A stretch of DNA of 64,000 bases from Microcebus murinus (Eukaryota > Chordata > Mammalia > Primates > Cheirogaleidae). Numbering within the stretch: the stretch's first letter is position 1; each line of letters opens with the position of its first letter. This document shows, piece after piece, positions 1 through 12,395 of this stretch. Under the pieces are notes generated by a model that saw only the letters and a program-made list of their open reading frames with translations, was not told the DNA's origin and did no database searches. The translations under genes were made by a program, and so were the position numbers. The stretch is taken from the NCBI RefSeq assembly GCF_040939455.1, contig NC_134109.1, forward strand, positions 72,321,001 to 72,385,000, in the 5' to 3' direction.

Positions 1-663
1 CATGAAGATATGATTGAAAGTGGAGTAAACGAGCTGGGTGGTGGTGTCTTCAGAACAGGACAGCATCATTAATGGAACAGGGTCACACACGAAATGGTCT
101 ATGGTATTTGGGCCACAGTAGGGCAACTGTGAAATGAGAACCACTGGAGTTAGGAAGATGATGAACCCACATGACCATCCAAAGATGACGAGGCCGGTGC
201 ACAGCTGTCTGGTCATGATGCGTGGATAATGCAGAGGGCGGCAGATGGCAAGGCACCTGTCAAAGGCCATGATGCAAAGGTAGAAGCCCTCATCATACCC
301 AAAAGAAAAGAAGAAGTAGAACTGTGCAAAACAACTCACGAATGAGATGGACTTGCTTGTGGAGAGGAAGTTGGCCAACATTTTAGGAACGGTTGTGGTG
401 ACATAGCATATTTCCAGGAGAGAAAAATTTCCCAAAAGGATGTACATGGGAGTGTGAAGGCGCCGGTCCCACCGCACAGCACAGGCGATGGCTGCGTTCC
501 CCATGAGGGTGAGAGTGTAGGCTACCGAGAAGAGCCCGAAGTAGAGCAGCTGCATTTTGGGGCTTGCGGGAAAGCCCACAAGAATAAAGTGACTAACGGA
601 AGTGCTAGCTCCTCTGCTGGACACGTTCATTAGTCTGGAAGACGTGGAGCTGGCAGACGTCAT
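1..663 (-). CDS. Odorant receptor, OR11H-type, 5' part only (cut by window edge)
   Basis: Family 11 odorant receptor, a G-protein-coupled receptor of olfactory cilia. The minus strand reads open for 221 codons from the ATG at 663-661 to the window edge, covering helices 1 to about 5; helices 6-7 lie outside. Visible marks are an N-terminal NVS glycosylation sequon at residue 13, LMGN in helix 1, HTPMY in loop 1, the helix-3 cysteine, MAFDRCLAIC at the end of helix 3 and CGPNTIDHFVCD in loop 2. An eleven-residue leader before a second Met (628-630) resembles the start I recall for human OR11H2/OR11H12, so the upstream ATG was kept. A possible splice acceptor lies at 701-700. Oddity: DRY is DRC, and the segment before it (GYDEGFYLCIMAF) departs from the usual SE.LLLTVMAF. 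It points away from OR4Q3. OR11G is an alternative assignment. Intactness cannot be judged from a partial gene. Confidence 0.85.
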   Translation of the reverse strand, partial: MTSASSTSSRLMNVSSRGASTSVSHFILVGFPASPKMQLLYFGLFSVAYTLTLMGNAAIACAVRWDRRLHTPMYILLGNFSLLEICYVTTTVPKMLANFLSTSKSISFVSCFAQFYFFFSFGYDEGFYLCIMAFDRCLAICRPLHYPRIMTRQLCTGLVIFGWSCGFIIFLTPVVLISQLPYCGPNTIDHFVCDPVPLMMLSCSEDTTTQLVYSTFNHIFM

Positions 664-929
664 TGAAACACAAAATGAAATGGAGCATGCTGGTTCTTCC
701 TGAAAACACCAGAATTCCTTATCATGTATTTTTTTTTTTTCTTAGGAGGGGCAGGTTTATTTTCTAGCAATCCAACCATGAAAAACAGTAACAACAAACA
801 ATAGCATTCCAAATTTAAAAAATTAAATATTTCCCACCTATCAAATTGTTAATTAAACACACACACATACCCACATAGTGGCAAAAGCATATTCTAGGTA
901 AATGGGCACTGTCATAGATTATTGCGGGA
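664..929. other. 5' flank of the OR11H-type gene
   Basis: Upstream sequence of the minus-strand receptor. It contains a poly-T run at about 728-740 and AT-rich DNA. No promoter element can be named with confidence. Confidence 0.3.
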
Positions 930-1300
930 ATGTTAGTAAGACAACTTTTCTGGAAGGCTATTTGGCAAAGTATTTAAAGCCTTAAAAATGTGCATACCTT
1001 TTCACCCAGAAATTCTACTTTGAAGAATATATCCTAGGGGGAAAAAACCCAAAAGGCTTAGTAAAATGATTTTCCTGGAAGTGTTGTTTGTAATTGAAAA
1101 GAGTAGAGGAAACATTGACAGCTAAATATCCACTAACAGGGGATTGATTAAGTAAGTAAGTAATGGTACCCACAGAACAAGGGGTCCCATCTGCCATTAC
1201 AACAAAGGTGGGTTAACATAGAAAAATAGTCACAACATAATTTTAAGTAAAAAAAAAGATATTACAGAACAGCCTGTATAACCTAATATGATTAAAAAAT
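930..1300 (+). repeat. Old L1M-type LINE-1 3' fragment
   Basis: The text resembles the 3' end of an old mammalian L1: an 'ATGTGCATACCTTTTCACCC' stretch, then a decayed 'GTTTGTAATTGAAAAGAG' and 'ATATCCACTAACAGGGGATT' series, matching the usual '...TTGTAATAGCAAAA... GTCCATCAATAGGG...' order. Heavily mutated, no coding capacity. Confidence 0.6.
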
Positions 1301-3084
1301 AATTATGTCTGAATACAGAGTATCCTAATTAAAGACATGATTATCACCCTATGTTCGGACAAGTAGAAAAACAGGTATTAGCGAATATCTGCTCTGAATA
1401 CAAGTTAAGGTTTATTTTCACTTTCAACTATTACAGGTTACTTATGATGTTTTAAAGTGGTATTAAAAAAGACCTCTATCATTGAAGGATACTATTACCT
1501 TTTATTTTACTTCATGTATCTATACCAATGTTTAGTATAAAAAAATGCATATTTTCCTTTTTAGGCAGCTAGATGCGCTGTTCGCTATAAGGAATAGTGC
1601 CATACTTTGTCCTCTGAATTGTTCTAGATAAATATTTTGATATAGTTCCCAGTGAATATATGAACTAGATATGCCTATTACACCAACTGACCTTAGGAAG
1701 AGCAGCTGGTCTGAGTGACTGTGGCCACGGTCAATGTGCCTGTTCCTGTTAGTCATGGTCAAGTTGGCTGTAAAAAAATGAAATATAGATGGAATTTATA
1801 TTTTTATGAGGGTTTGTACATTTCTTTATTCATTGCTTTTTTTCCCCTTTAGACAGACTTTATCATCCTTTTACATCTCACTGTTACAGCCCTCTGAGGC
1901 CTTTCCCATCTAGACAAATCTGAAACGTGGAAGTCTTCACCTCTCTCTCTGGTTACTTCTGGCCCAAGCAACAACAGCAACAACAACAACGATAAAAACA
2001 AGAAAAACTCATTTAAGCTGAATATTTTTGTTACTTAAAGCAGTAATCCATATACCACTAAGGCTTATTAATCTAATGGAATTGAAAATCAACATTTGGG
2101 CTTGAGAGAGACAATACCTCTGAGAAGAGTGATCTGCCATATTTCTCCTACTCACCAAATAACAAAAATCATCAAAATACATCTTCTCCAGCAATTCATC
2201 AGGTAATACACATCTTTACTTGAAATCATAAGCCTCTTTGTATGTATCACTTAATCATCTTTTAAAGAGATATGAAAACTAAGTGAAAAATATCCTCCAG
2301 AACTCAGGGAAACAGGAAGAATATTTATATTTGTGGGCTTTACTCTTTGCCAGCATTTCACTCTGAGATATGTTTTTAGTGTTCTCAAAGACAAGAAGAA
2401 AACATTTTCTATTAAATTATTTTTGCAAAGAATGGAGCACATGAGGCTCCCGTGATATACACTTCCTACTCACTCTGTGGATGAATGCTGAGAAGGTCAG
2501 AGACAGGAGATAAAATATTATTCTATGGAGCAAAGGGCGTGTGAGGGACTTCCAAGGAATTGTATGATCCTGTTCATCACCTCTCATGGATTGCCAAGAG
2601 TGAACCATAAAATATTTTTCCCCGCCTTCAAAGCACATATTTATAGTCAAAATGAAAGCTCAGATGAAGGTATCATATATGTCTATTTACTTGCATCATA
2701 GCCTTTTGGGATTTGGATCTCTCTCTTAATGATTTGATAGTATTTGTTCAAAAGAGGATACTGTTTTTGAATTTTCACTTACAATCAAAGACCAGTTATT
2801 ACTATTCTCCTAAGAATAATGAACATGTAGAAGTATTCAGATTCTATCTTTTCTTTCTTCTCTTGTGTCCAGGTACTGTCAAAGCTCCGTGGGGAATGAT
2901 TATATAGCAAAAGGAATTGTCATAATAGCGACAACAGGAAGCTTTATCCTGAAGCTCCCTATATTTATTTTGAAGAAAAAGAAATTATTCTCTGCTCATC
3001 AGATATCTGTGACTGTAGAGTTGTTAGAGATATTTGAGTTGAATTTTCTGTAGAGCACAAAGCATTTCCAGTTCAAGAAATTTA
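1301..3084. other. Unassigned intergenic DNA
   Basis: AT-rich with many stops in all frames. It contains a short CAA repeat near 1970-2000. I recognise no gene or repeat family here; short open frames lack any family motif. Confidence 0.4.
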
Positions 3085-3650
3085 ATTGGCATTTAGTTAT
3101 TCCCCAAATATTTATTGAATGCCTACTATGTGCCAAACGCTATTTCAAATCCTGAGGATATTGTAGAAAACAACTCCAAAATGCCTTCCTTCAATGTAAT
3201 GGAAGATGAAAATAAATAGCATAAATAGGATAATTACATAGTACATTAAAAATAATATGGAGAAAAATGAAGCACAGAGTGGGCAGAGAATGTTAGAACA
3301 GGGGAATAATGATTTTAAATAGAGTAATAAAGACTCACAGAGAATGTAACAATTAAGCAATGTCTTAAACTAAGAGAACAAACTTTATGGCTATCTTGGG
3401 GGAATTGCATTGCCGGCAAAACAGTCAGTCTTAGGAACAAGATGTAGAAGAAAGCGGAACATGTTAGAGAAACAGCAAGGAGGTCAGTATGGCTATAGCA
3501 GTGTAAGAAAGGGGAGAGTAGTAGAGCACAGAGCTTCTAGTGTGAGGGCTGATCATTTAGGGTCTTGTAGACCATTGTAAGACTTTGGCTTTCATTGTAA
3601 GAAAGGGTCAGTGGAAGTATTTGAGCAGAGAATAAAATGATCTGGTTTAT
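3085..3650 (-). repeat. L2 LINE fragment, antisense
   Basis: On the plus strand it begins with TTTATTGAATGCCTACTATG, the reverse complement of the L2 3' tail, and continues through GGAGGTCAGTATGGCTATAG and GGGTCTTGTAGACCATTGTA, which correspond to upstream L2 sequence. It is old and diverged. It abuts the L1M fragment to its right. Confidence 0.65.
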
Positions 3651-4198
3651 TTTTTGTTATTAAAACATTGTATATAAAATATACATATTATGAGATTGAA
3701 TTGTTAGAAGTGCACACAACCATTTAATCACTACCTGGGTAGAAGAAATAGAACATTACCTAGCATCTCAGAAGCCTCATAGTGACCCTTCCAATTACTA
3801 CTTCTCTCTCCTTTCCAAAGTAACCACTGTCCTTACTTCTAATACCATCAATCTGCCTGTGTTTGAAATGTAGATAAATGAAATCATGCAGCATATGTTT
3901 TGTGTTTAGGATCTTTCACTCATATTTGTGAATATTTATCTGTGGCTTTAAATATAACTGCAGTTCAATTATTTTCATTGCTGTACAACATTTCTTTGAA
4001 TGTGTATACACACCACAAGTATCCATCCTATTGTTGGTGGAACATTTGGGTTGTTTCAAGTTTTTGGCTGTCAGAAATAATGCTGCTATGAATAGTATTA
4101 TGCGTGTTTTTTGGTGTGTGCTTGTAAAAACTTACGTTTTATAAATATGAATTGCTAGATCCTATGGAATGCATATATTCATCTTTAGCAGATAACTC
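3651..4198 (-). repeat. L1M-type LINE-1 3' end, antisense
   Basis: It contains the antisense hallmarks CCATCCTATTGTTGGTGGAA, GGGTTGTTTCAAGTTTTTGG and AATTGCTAGATCCTATGG of the 3' end of ORF2 in old L1 elements, preceded by the matching 3' UTR. The match ends abruptly near 4198, where sequence of a different L1 region begins. Confidence 0.65.
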
Positions 4199-4640
4199 AG
4201 TCCATCCCACCTGGGATGTGGATTTCTGGCACCAGAGTGGGTCTAGAGGCTCTGTCTGTGGGTGTCCAACGAGTGTCAGGCTGAGTGGTTCTGCCCAGTG
4301 CTGGGTTTTACTATGGTCGCTGGGTACTAGGTTCCAAGGCATAGTCCTGTGCTTACTTCTCTCTCCTCCCCCAGGTGGCCAGTGTCTCTCTCTATGCTGC
4401 ACTGCCTGGGCTTGAGGGAGGGGTGACACCGGTAATGAAAAACTGTGCTTTAAACCTTCTTCAATGTGTCTTTTCTCATTATGATGCTAAAACCAGGTAC
4501 TGTAATCTCTTGCCTGGCTCCTTATCTTTTATGAAGGATTTTTTGTGCATGGATAGTTGTTCAAATTGATGTTCCTGTGGGGGACAATGGCTAGAGAATC
4601 TAATTATGCTATCTCATTCTGCCATTCCCATTTTCCAGAA
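4199..4640 (-). repeat. LINE-1 5' UTR fragment, antisense
   Basis: GC-richer than its surroundings, with TCTGTCTGTGGGTGTCCAAC and GATAGTTGTTCAAATTGATG-type text resembling the antisense 5' end of mid-aged L1 elements. A related but diverged 5' end (GATAGTTGTTCCATTTGGTA) occurs near 7950, so two such elements lie here. Confidence 0.5.
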
Positions 4641-5067
4641 GTTTTAATGTCTTACCTTTCACATTTGAGGTCAGCAATCCTTCTAAGCTTCATTTCTTTG
4701 TGTAATATCAAGATTTATTTTTCCACATGAAAACCCATTTGACCTAGCATATTTTTTCTTTAAATAAAAACCTTTTCATTTCACCACTGTTATGCAGTCC
4801 TTTTTCTTAATCATAAATTAAATGTTCATATATGAATGAGTCAGTATTTGATTCTTTACTTTCATCTTTTTGTACCCATTATACCACTAGCACATTCTCT
4901 TAAATTATTATAGTTTTATGATAAGTTTTGATATTAAGTAATGTAAATCCTCCTGCAATATTTCTTTTCAAACTTTTTGGTTGGCCCTTTGCATTTTCAT
5001 ATGCATTTAGAATTCACTTGTCAATTTGCACAAAAGTTATTACTGGACTTTTTAAAATTATACTATT
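4641..5067 (-). repeat. Old LINE-1 ORF2 fragment, antisense
   Basis: The plus strand carries GGCCCTTTGCATTTTCATAT followed by an AATTCACTTGTCAATTTG stretch, the decayed antisense of the middle of L1 ORF2. It stops where a younger L1 3' end begins at the T-run near 5068, so it is probably the same old element as 6379-8007. Confidence 0.5.
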
Positions 5068-6378
5068 TAATTTTTTTTAATTTCAGCATATTACAGGGAT
5101 ACAAATGTTTAGATTACCTTAGTCCTACCCAAGTCAGAGCTTCAAGCATGTCCATCTCCCAGATGGTGCACACCACACCCATTAGGTGTGTACATATCCA
5201 ACCCCTTCTCCCCCCCATCTGCCCGACACCTGATGAATGTTATCACTATATGTGCACTTAAGTGTTGATCAGTGAATACCAATTTGATGGTGAGTACATG
5301 TGGTGCTTGTTTTTCCATTCTTGGGATATTTTGCTTAGTAGAATGGGTTCTTGCTCTATCCAGTATAATGCAAGAGGTGCTAGATCACCATTGTTTTTTT
5401 GTGGCTGAGTAGAACTCCATGATGTACATATACCACATTTTATTACTCAACTCATGTAGTGATGGGTACTTGGGTTGTTTCCACATCTTTGCAATTGTGA
5501 ATTGTGCTGCTATAAACATTTGAGTGCAGATATCTTTTTTATAGAATGTCTTTTGTTCTTTTGGGTAGATGCCCAGTAATGGGATTGCTAGATCAAATGG
5601 TAGTTCTACTTGTATCTTTTTGAAGTATCTCCATATTACTTTCCACAGAGGTTGTACTAGCTTACAGTCCCACCAGCAGTGTAGGAGCATTCCTATCTCT
5701 CTGCATCCATGTTAACATTTATTGTTTTGGGACTTTTTGATAAAGACCATTCTCACTGGAGATAAGTGATATCTCATTGTGGTTTTGATTTGCATTTCCC
5801 TGATGATTAGAGATGTTGAGCATTTTTTCATATGTTTGTTGGCCATTATTCTGTCTTCTTTTGAGAAGTTTCTGTTCATGTCCTTTGCTCACTTTTTGAT
5901 AGGGTTGTTTGATTTTTTCTTACTGATTTTCCTGAGTTCTAAATAGATTCTTATTATCACCCTTATATCGGATGTGTAACATGCAAAAATTTTCTCCCAT
6001 TCTGTTGGTTGTCTGTTTGCTCTCATGATAGTTTCTTTGGCTGTGCAGAAGCTTTTTAATTTGGTCAGATCCAATTTATTTATTTTTGTTACTGCTGTGA
6101 TTGCCTTTGGGGTCTTCTTCATAAATTTTTTGCCTAGGCCAATGTCTATAAGAGTTTTTACAACATTTTCTTCTAGAATTCTTATAGTTGCATGCCTTAG
6201 GTTTAAGTCTGTTAGCCACTGGGAGTTGATTTTTGTGAGAGGTGAAAGGTGCAGATCCTGTTTCAGTCTTCTACCTGTAGCTATCTAATTTTCCCAGCAC
6301 CATTTATTGAATAAGGACTCTATCCCCCAGTGTATGTTTTTGTCTGCTTTGTCAAAGATTAGATGACTATTCATGTAG
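5068..6378 (-). mobile_element. 5'-truncated LINE-1, antisense (ORF2 3' end plus 3' UTR)
   Basis: From the left: a T-run (antisense A-tail), then an L1 3' UTR with the antisense lemur-type text CAGATGGTGCACACCACACC, then the end of ORF2 on the minus strand. The stretch 5690-5385 decodes to the C-terminal ORF2 segment with [13 protein letters not shown] and NKMWYMYIMEFYSA; 6122-5889 gives another ORF2 piece in a different frame. Frameshifts and stops make it non-functional. It lies inside an older antisense L1. Confidence 0.8.
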
Positions 6379-8007
6379 CCTGTTTTTGAGCTCACTATTT
6401 CTTTCTTCTACTTGATCTATTCTTCCATTGAGAGACTATGATGTATTTTTCAGTTTGTCAGTTGAATTTTTCAGCTCCAGAATTTGTGCTTGTTTTTTTC
6501 CCATTATTTCTATATCTTTGTTAAGTTCTCTGATAGAATTCTGAATTCCTTCTCTGTGTTATCTTGAAGTTGATTGAGCTTCCTCAAAACAGCTATTTAA
6601 AATTCTGTGTCTGAGAGGTTACATATCTCTATCACTTCAGGATTGGTTATTGGTGCCTTATTTAGTTTGGTGAAGTGTAGTTTTCCTAGATGTTCTTGAT
6701 GTTTGTGGAAATTCCTTGATGTCTGGGCATTGAAGAGTTAGGCATTTCTTCTAATCTTTGCAGTCTGAGCTTGTTTGAACCTGTCCTTCTTGAGAGACCT
6801 TTCCAAGAATTCGAAGAGGATTGCATATTTTGATCTAATTCTCTTGTCACTACATCTGTTTCAACCCTAAGCCTACGGATGCTGCAACTCTTGCAGACTC
6901 CTAGATATCCTAAGTGGATTCGGAAAGGTAAGGGATAATTCCCTGCATTACCAGGGAGAGTCTCTAGCTCTCTTCCCTCTTTTTCCTTTAATCAGAGGAG
7001 TCTCTCTCTGCACTGGGCTGCCTGGAGTTAGGGAAGGGGTGACACAACCACTCTAATGGCCAAACACAGCTGACACCACACTAGGTCATACCAGAAGTTT
7101 GGCAGACCAACACAGTACTGGGGTTCACACAAGGCCCATGGCCACTACTTCCTGGCTGCTATAGATGTTTGTTCAAAGCCCAGGGCCACGTTTGTAAGCA
7201 GGTGGTGAATACTGCCAGTACAGGGTCCATCCCATTAGAGAAGCAGATTCTGTTCTGGCCCAGGGTGATTCTAGAAATTCTGTCTAAGAGTAGGGGCTGG
7301 GAATCAGGGGATTCTAAAATCTGTCTTGTGCTTTATTTTACTGCGTCTGATCTGGTACTCAAGTCCCAAGAGAAAGTCCTTTGGTATCTTCTCTCTCCTT
7401 CCACCAAATAGAAGGAATCTCTCTTTTAGTTGTACTGCCTACAGTTGGGGTAATGGTGATGCAAGCACTCCTGTGGCCACCACAGCTGGTGTCTCACTAG
7501 GTCACACCTCAACTTTATATCTCTGAGACCAGTTCAGCACTAGAGCTTACTCAAGGACTGTTGTCCTTGTGGCTTGACTGCCTTTTTGAATTCATCCAGA
7601 GCCCCATGCCTCTTTAGTCAGCCAGTGGTGAAGCTGTCTAGGACCTGGGTTCCTTCTACTAGGGCAGAAGATTCCCCTCCAACCAGGACTGTTCTAAATA
7701 TGTCCTTTGTGGAAACTGTAAGAATTCTTCCCTCTGTTGTGAGATAGGGCAGCAGTGAATTCCAGTGCAAAGTCCCATACTCAATCTCTCTTCTACACTG
7801 TCTGGGGTTGGCAGGGGTGTAGTATAGGCAATACAAGACTATTTTCTGTATCTCTTTAATACCTCTTTCCTTATTTTATTATGTATAAGGAAGGTATTGT
7901 GATTGCTTACCTGATTTTTTGGTTCTTATGAAGGTGCTTTCTTGCTTAGATAGTTGTTCCATTTGGTATTCCTGTGGCGAGATGATCTCTGGAGGTTTCC
8001 ATTTGGC
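6379..8007 (-). repeat. Older LINE-1 ORF1 start and 5' UTR, antisense
   Basis: Reading the minus strand, the right part (about 8007-6900) is GC-richer 5' UTR-like DNA. It then passes into ORF1-like text whose antisense reads GAGCTCACTATTTCTTTCTT and ATTGAAGAGTTAGGCATTTC. It joins directly to the ORF2 end of a younger L1 at about 6378, so most of its own ORF1 and ORF2 is missing. Confidence 0.5.
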
Positions 8008-8337
8008 CATCAAACAAATATGGAAATGCAACATACCAAAACTTATGGAATGCAGTAAAAGCAATACTAAGAGGAAGTAATATAGCAATAAATACCTATA
8101 TAAAAAAAGAAGAAAGATTATAAATAAAAAACATTATGACTCAAGGAAATAGAAAAAGAAGACCAAACTAAAACCAATTTTAGCAAAAGGAAAAAAATAA
8201 AAAAGATAAGAGCAGAAATAAATGAAATATAGATAAAAACAATAAAAGGATCGACAAAGCCAGGAGTTGGTTATTTGAAAAGATAAAAATCAACAAACTT
8301 TTGGCTAGACTAATCAAGATAAGAAAAGACTCAAATA
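8008..8337 (+). repeat. Old LINE-1 ORF2 fragment, left half
   Basis: Decayed sense ORF2 text (AAAGCCAGGAGTTGGTTATT, AACTTTTGGCTAGACTAATC). The element stops at the insertion of the full-length L1 and resumes at 15205 with the next ORF2 bases, showing that it was the pre-existing target. Confidence 0.75.
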
Positions 8338-9684
8338 GGGAAGCAGAGACCTCCGGAGCAGCCTGGAGATCAGCGGCAAGGGTAGGCATGGCGATTAACT
8401 CTCCCCTCCCTTGCATTACGGACTGCCAGTGGGCTCTCCAGCAGGTGGAGAGACCTGCAGACACCAGCCCAGAGATGGCCACAGGCAATGGGTGGTAAGC
8501 CAGTAGCAGATGCAGCACCAGGCTCCCAAATCCCTCGGGGAACCTCCGTGTGCACAGACCCGAGCGGCAGCCGCCATATTGCCTCCTTCTCCCCTCCTCC
8601 GACCCTATTCACGGCTGCCCAGAGAGACAATACAGCCACCAGCCGGAGGCACCTACAGGGAACGGGACCTCCCCTTTTGGGGCCCTACAACTGACTGAGG
8701 GGAACTCAGACTGTAAGCTTCTTACCCACCATCCCTTCCAGGTGCTGCTAGCCCAGTGATACCAGAAGAATGGGGCAGAGCCTGAGGCTGAGAGACATAG
8801 ACCCAGCTTGGGCTCCCCATGGGTGAATTGGGACTGGCACTCCTCTCCCTGGTAAGGATATAGTTTGAACTCTGGGGCCCAGAGGTCAGACCTGCAGACC
8901 AGATCCTGTGCACCCAGGTCTCGCATTGCCTGGGGCACAGAAGGGATATTTGTGAACAGCCTACTGAGGAGTGTGTGCCTTTCTGGGGCAGATCGGCATC
9001 CTAGAGGGCAACTCTCCTCCCAAAGGGAGGCTGTGAGCCCAGCCCAGGTGGCTTTCCTGTGCAAGGAACTTCCCCACTGGCATCACAGTCAGGGGAGGCC
9101 TGGTGGCGTGTGGTCTGGCCTGCTGGCAGAGGCCCAGGAGTAGCTGCGGAGTTGGGGAGGGTGGAAAGAAGCGAGGCCCGCTCCAGACTGTGGGTCTCAG
9201 ACAGCCCCAACCCACACATAAACTTTCTGAGCGGGGCCATTCCAGCCCCTCCCTGACAGCCTTCCCTGGAAACAGAGAACAGAACTATGACCCCGGCTAA
9301 TGACATTGGTGGTGCCTGAGGGAAGGCTTATGCAACCCAGCTCTGCCCAGACTCTCTCCTAGGCCAGCCCACACTGAGGGGGAGAAAAGGACACACCTGG
9401 AAGTCCCAGGGCCCCACCGAGCACCTGAGGCACTAGAGTGCCTCTCTATAGGAACAAGAGCTGATTACAGGACACAAAAACAACAGCATAGCCTGTTCCT
9501 CCAAGCAAGCAACACCTACTGACAGGGAGGCCATCCTGCACAGCCTTTTCACCGCACCTACTGACTCATTATACAGGGAGTGGTCGAATCTCACCCACAG
9601 ACACCACCTAATGCCTCAGAAACTAAACAAAGCATGTGAATACCCAAACAAAAACCTAAAGGAAAGAAAAAACAACTGATTGAC
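8338..9684 (+). promoter_or_regulatory. LINE-1 5' UTR / internal promoter region
   Basis: About 1.35 kb of GC-rich DNA between the left target-site repeat and ORF1. In L1 this region carries the internal RNA polymerase II promoter. Open frames on both strands here are by-products of high G+C. No individual factor site is claimed. Confidence 0.7.
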
Positions 9685-10689
9685 ATGGGAAGAAATCAGC
9701 GAAGGAACTCAGGAAATATGAAGAACCAAATGGAAAACACACCCCAAAAGAGGAGCACTAGCCCCTTAGAAACAGACAACAACCAAAATCAGGCAACCAA
9801 AATGACAGAAGAGGAATTTCATATGTGGATCATAAGAAAACTCACCGACCTGCAAGAACAACTCAATAACCAACACAAAGAAACCACAAAAAGCCTCCAG
9901 GACCCAGAACAAAAGTTCACTAAAGAAATAGACACAATGAAGAAAAGTTTAACCCAACTCCTGGAAATAAAGAATCAATTCAGGGAACTACAAAATACAG
10001 TGGAAAGTCTCAAGAACAGGGTAGATCAAACAGAAGAAAGAATCTCAGAGATTGAAGATAACACCCTCCAACTAAATAAAACAGTCACAGAGATACAGCA
10101 GAGAAACAAGAAAAAAGAGCAAAGCCTACAAGAGATGTGGGATTATGTGAAGAAACCTAATTTGAGGGTCATAGGGTTACCAGAAGGGAAAGAGGACAAC
10201 ACTCTAGGGTTGGACAAGCCATTTGAAGATATAATAGAGGAAAATTTCCCAGGCCTTGCTCAAAATCTCGATATACAAGTTCAAGAAGCTCAGAGGACCC
10301 CTGGGAGATTCAATGCAAACAGGAACACGTCATGACATGCAGTCATCAGACTGACCAAAATATCAACTAAAGAGGCCCTTCTAAGAGCTGTAAGACGAAA
10401 GAAGCAAGTGACATACAAGGGAAAGCCAATTCAAATAACACCAGACTTCTCTAATGAGACTTTACAAGCAAGGAGATACTGGGGCCCTATTCTCACTCTT
10501 CTGAAACAAAACAATGCTCAGCCTAGAATCTTATTCCCTGCAAAACTAAGCTTCATATATGAAGGAGAAATAAAGACATTCTCAGACAAGCAAGGTCTCA
10601 GAGAATTCACCAAGACAAGACCAGCCCTACAAGAAGTACTCAAAACAGTGTTATGCACGGAATATCATAATAAAAACTCACGAATATAA
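9685..10689 (+). pseudogene. LINE-1 ORF1p gene with one in-frame stop
   Basis: ORF1p is the trimeric RNA-binding chaperone of L1. Codons run in one frame from the ATG at 9685 to the stop at 10687-10689, about 334 codons, the usual ORF1 length. The first part is a charged, Gln/Glu-rich coiled coil (residues about 40-150, for example KNRVDQTEERISEIEDN). Next comes the RRM-like core with NLRVIGLPEGKE and then the C-terminal domain (QARRYWGPILTLLKQ, PRILFPAKLSFIYEGEIKTF). The only break is TGA at 10333-10335, in a context where related elements carry Arg, consistent with a CpG transition. No frameshift is visible. It could be misread as a 216-aa gene plus a 93-aa gene. Confidence 0.85.
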
Positions 10690-11020
10690 AAACAATCAAA
10701 ACCCAAAGATTAAAGGCCAGATATTCCAATGGCTCAAGAGAGAAATCAAAGCAACAACATCCAACCCAACAGAATGAACAGTAATCTACCTTACATATCA
10801 GTTCTCTCAGTAAATGTGAATGGCTTAAACTCTCCACTCAAGAGACATAGGCTGGCTGAATGGATAAGAAAATACAGGCCAAGTATATGCTGTCTTCAGG
10901 AAACACATCTAACCTGCAAGGATGCATATAGACTAAAAGTAAAAGGGTGGAGATCAGTATTCCAGGCAAGTGGAAACCAAAAGAAGGATGGCGTGGCAGT
11001 TCTAATTTCAGACGATTTAG

Positions 11021-11363
<343 letters not shown>

Positions 11364-12395
11364 GATTTAGCTTTTAAACCAACAAACGTAGTGAAAGACA
11401 AAGAGGGTCATTATATAATGGTGAAGAACTCAGTTCAACAAGAAGAGATAGAAATATATATACACTCAACTTAGGTAAACCCAGATTCATAAAGCAAACC
11501 TAACTGGATCTAAGCAAATGGATTAATAGCAACTCCATAATCACCAGAGATTTCAACACCCCACTGACAGCATGAGACAGATCCTCCAAACAGAAAATTA
11601 ATAAAGAAATAATGGACTTAAACAAAACCTCTAGAACAATGGGTCTGACTGACATTTACAGGACATTCTACCCAAAATCCACTGAATATACGTTCTACTC
11701 ATCAGCTCACGGGACATTCCCTAAGATTGACCATATCCTAGTATGAAAGTAAACCTCAAGAAATTTACGAAATAGATATCATACCATGTATCTTCTCAGA
11801 TCACAGTGGAATAAAAGTAGAAATCAACCCTAACAGAAACTCATATTTCTACACAAAAACGTGGAAATTAAACAACCTCCTCCTAAATGATTACTTCATA
11901 AATGAAGAAATCAAGATGGAAATTAAAAAATTCTATGAAGAAAATTACAATGGAGAGACAAGTTATCAAGTCCTCTGGGACACAGCTAAAGCAGCTCTGA
12001 GAGGAAAGTTTATCTCCATAAATGCCTATAACCAAAAGTCAAAAAGATTACAAATAGACAATCTAATGAAATGACTCAAAGAGCTGGAAAAAGAAGAACA
12101 GACCAGCCCTAAACCCGGCAGAAGAAGTGAAATCAACAAGATCAAATCAGAACTAAATGAAATTGAAAACAGGGAAGCTATTCAGGAGATTAATAAAACA
12201 AAAAGCTTGTACTTTGATAAAATGAACAAAATTGACACTCCATTGGCTAAGCTAAAAAAAGGCAGAAAAGAGAAATGTCTAATAATCTACATCAGGAACA
12301 AAAAAGGAGATATCACAACTGATCCCAAAGACATACAAGATATAATTTATGAATACTACAGAAATCTTTATGCACACAAACTGGAAAATGGGGAG

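Noticed and set aside
8609..9306. Several overlapping 80-150 codon frames on both strands
   Set aside because: They fall in the GC-rich L1 5' UTR, where stops are rare; no ORF0-like or other known product is supported.
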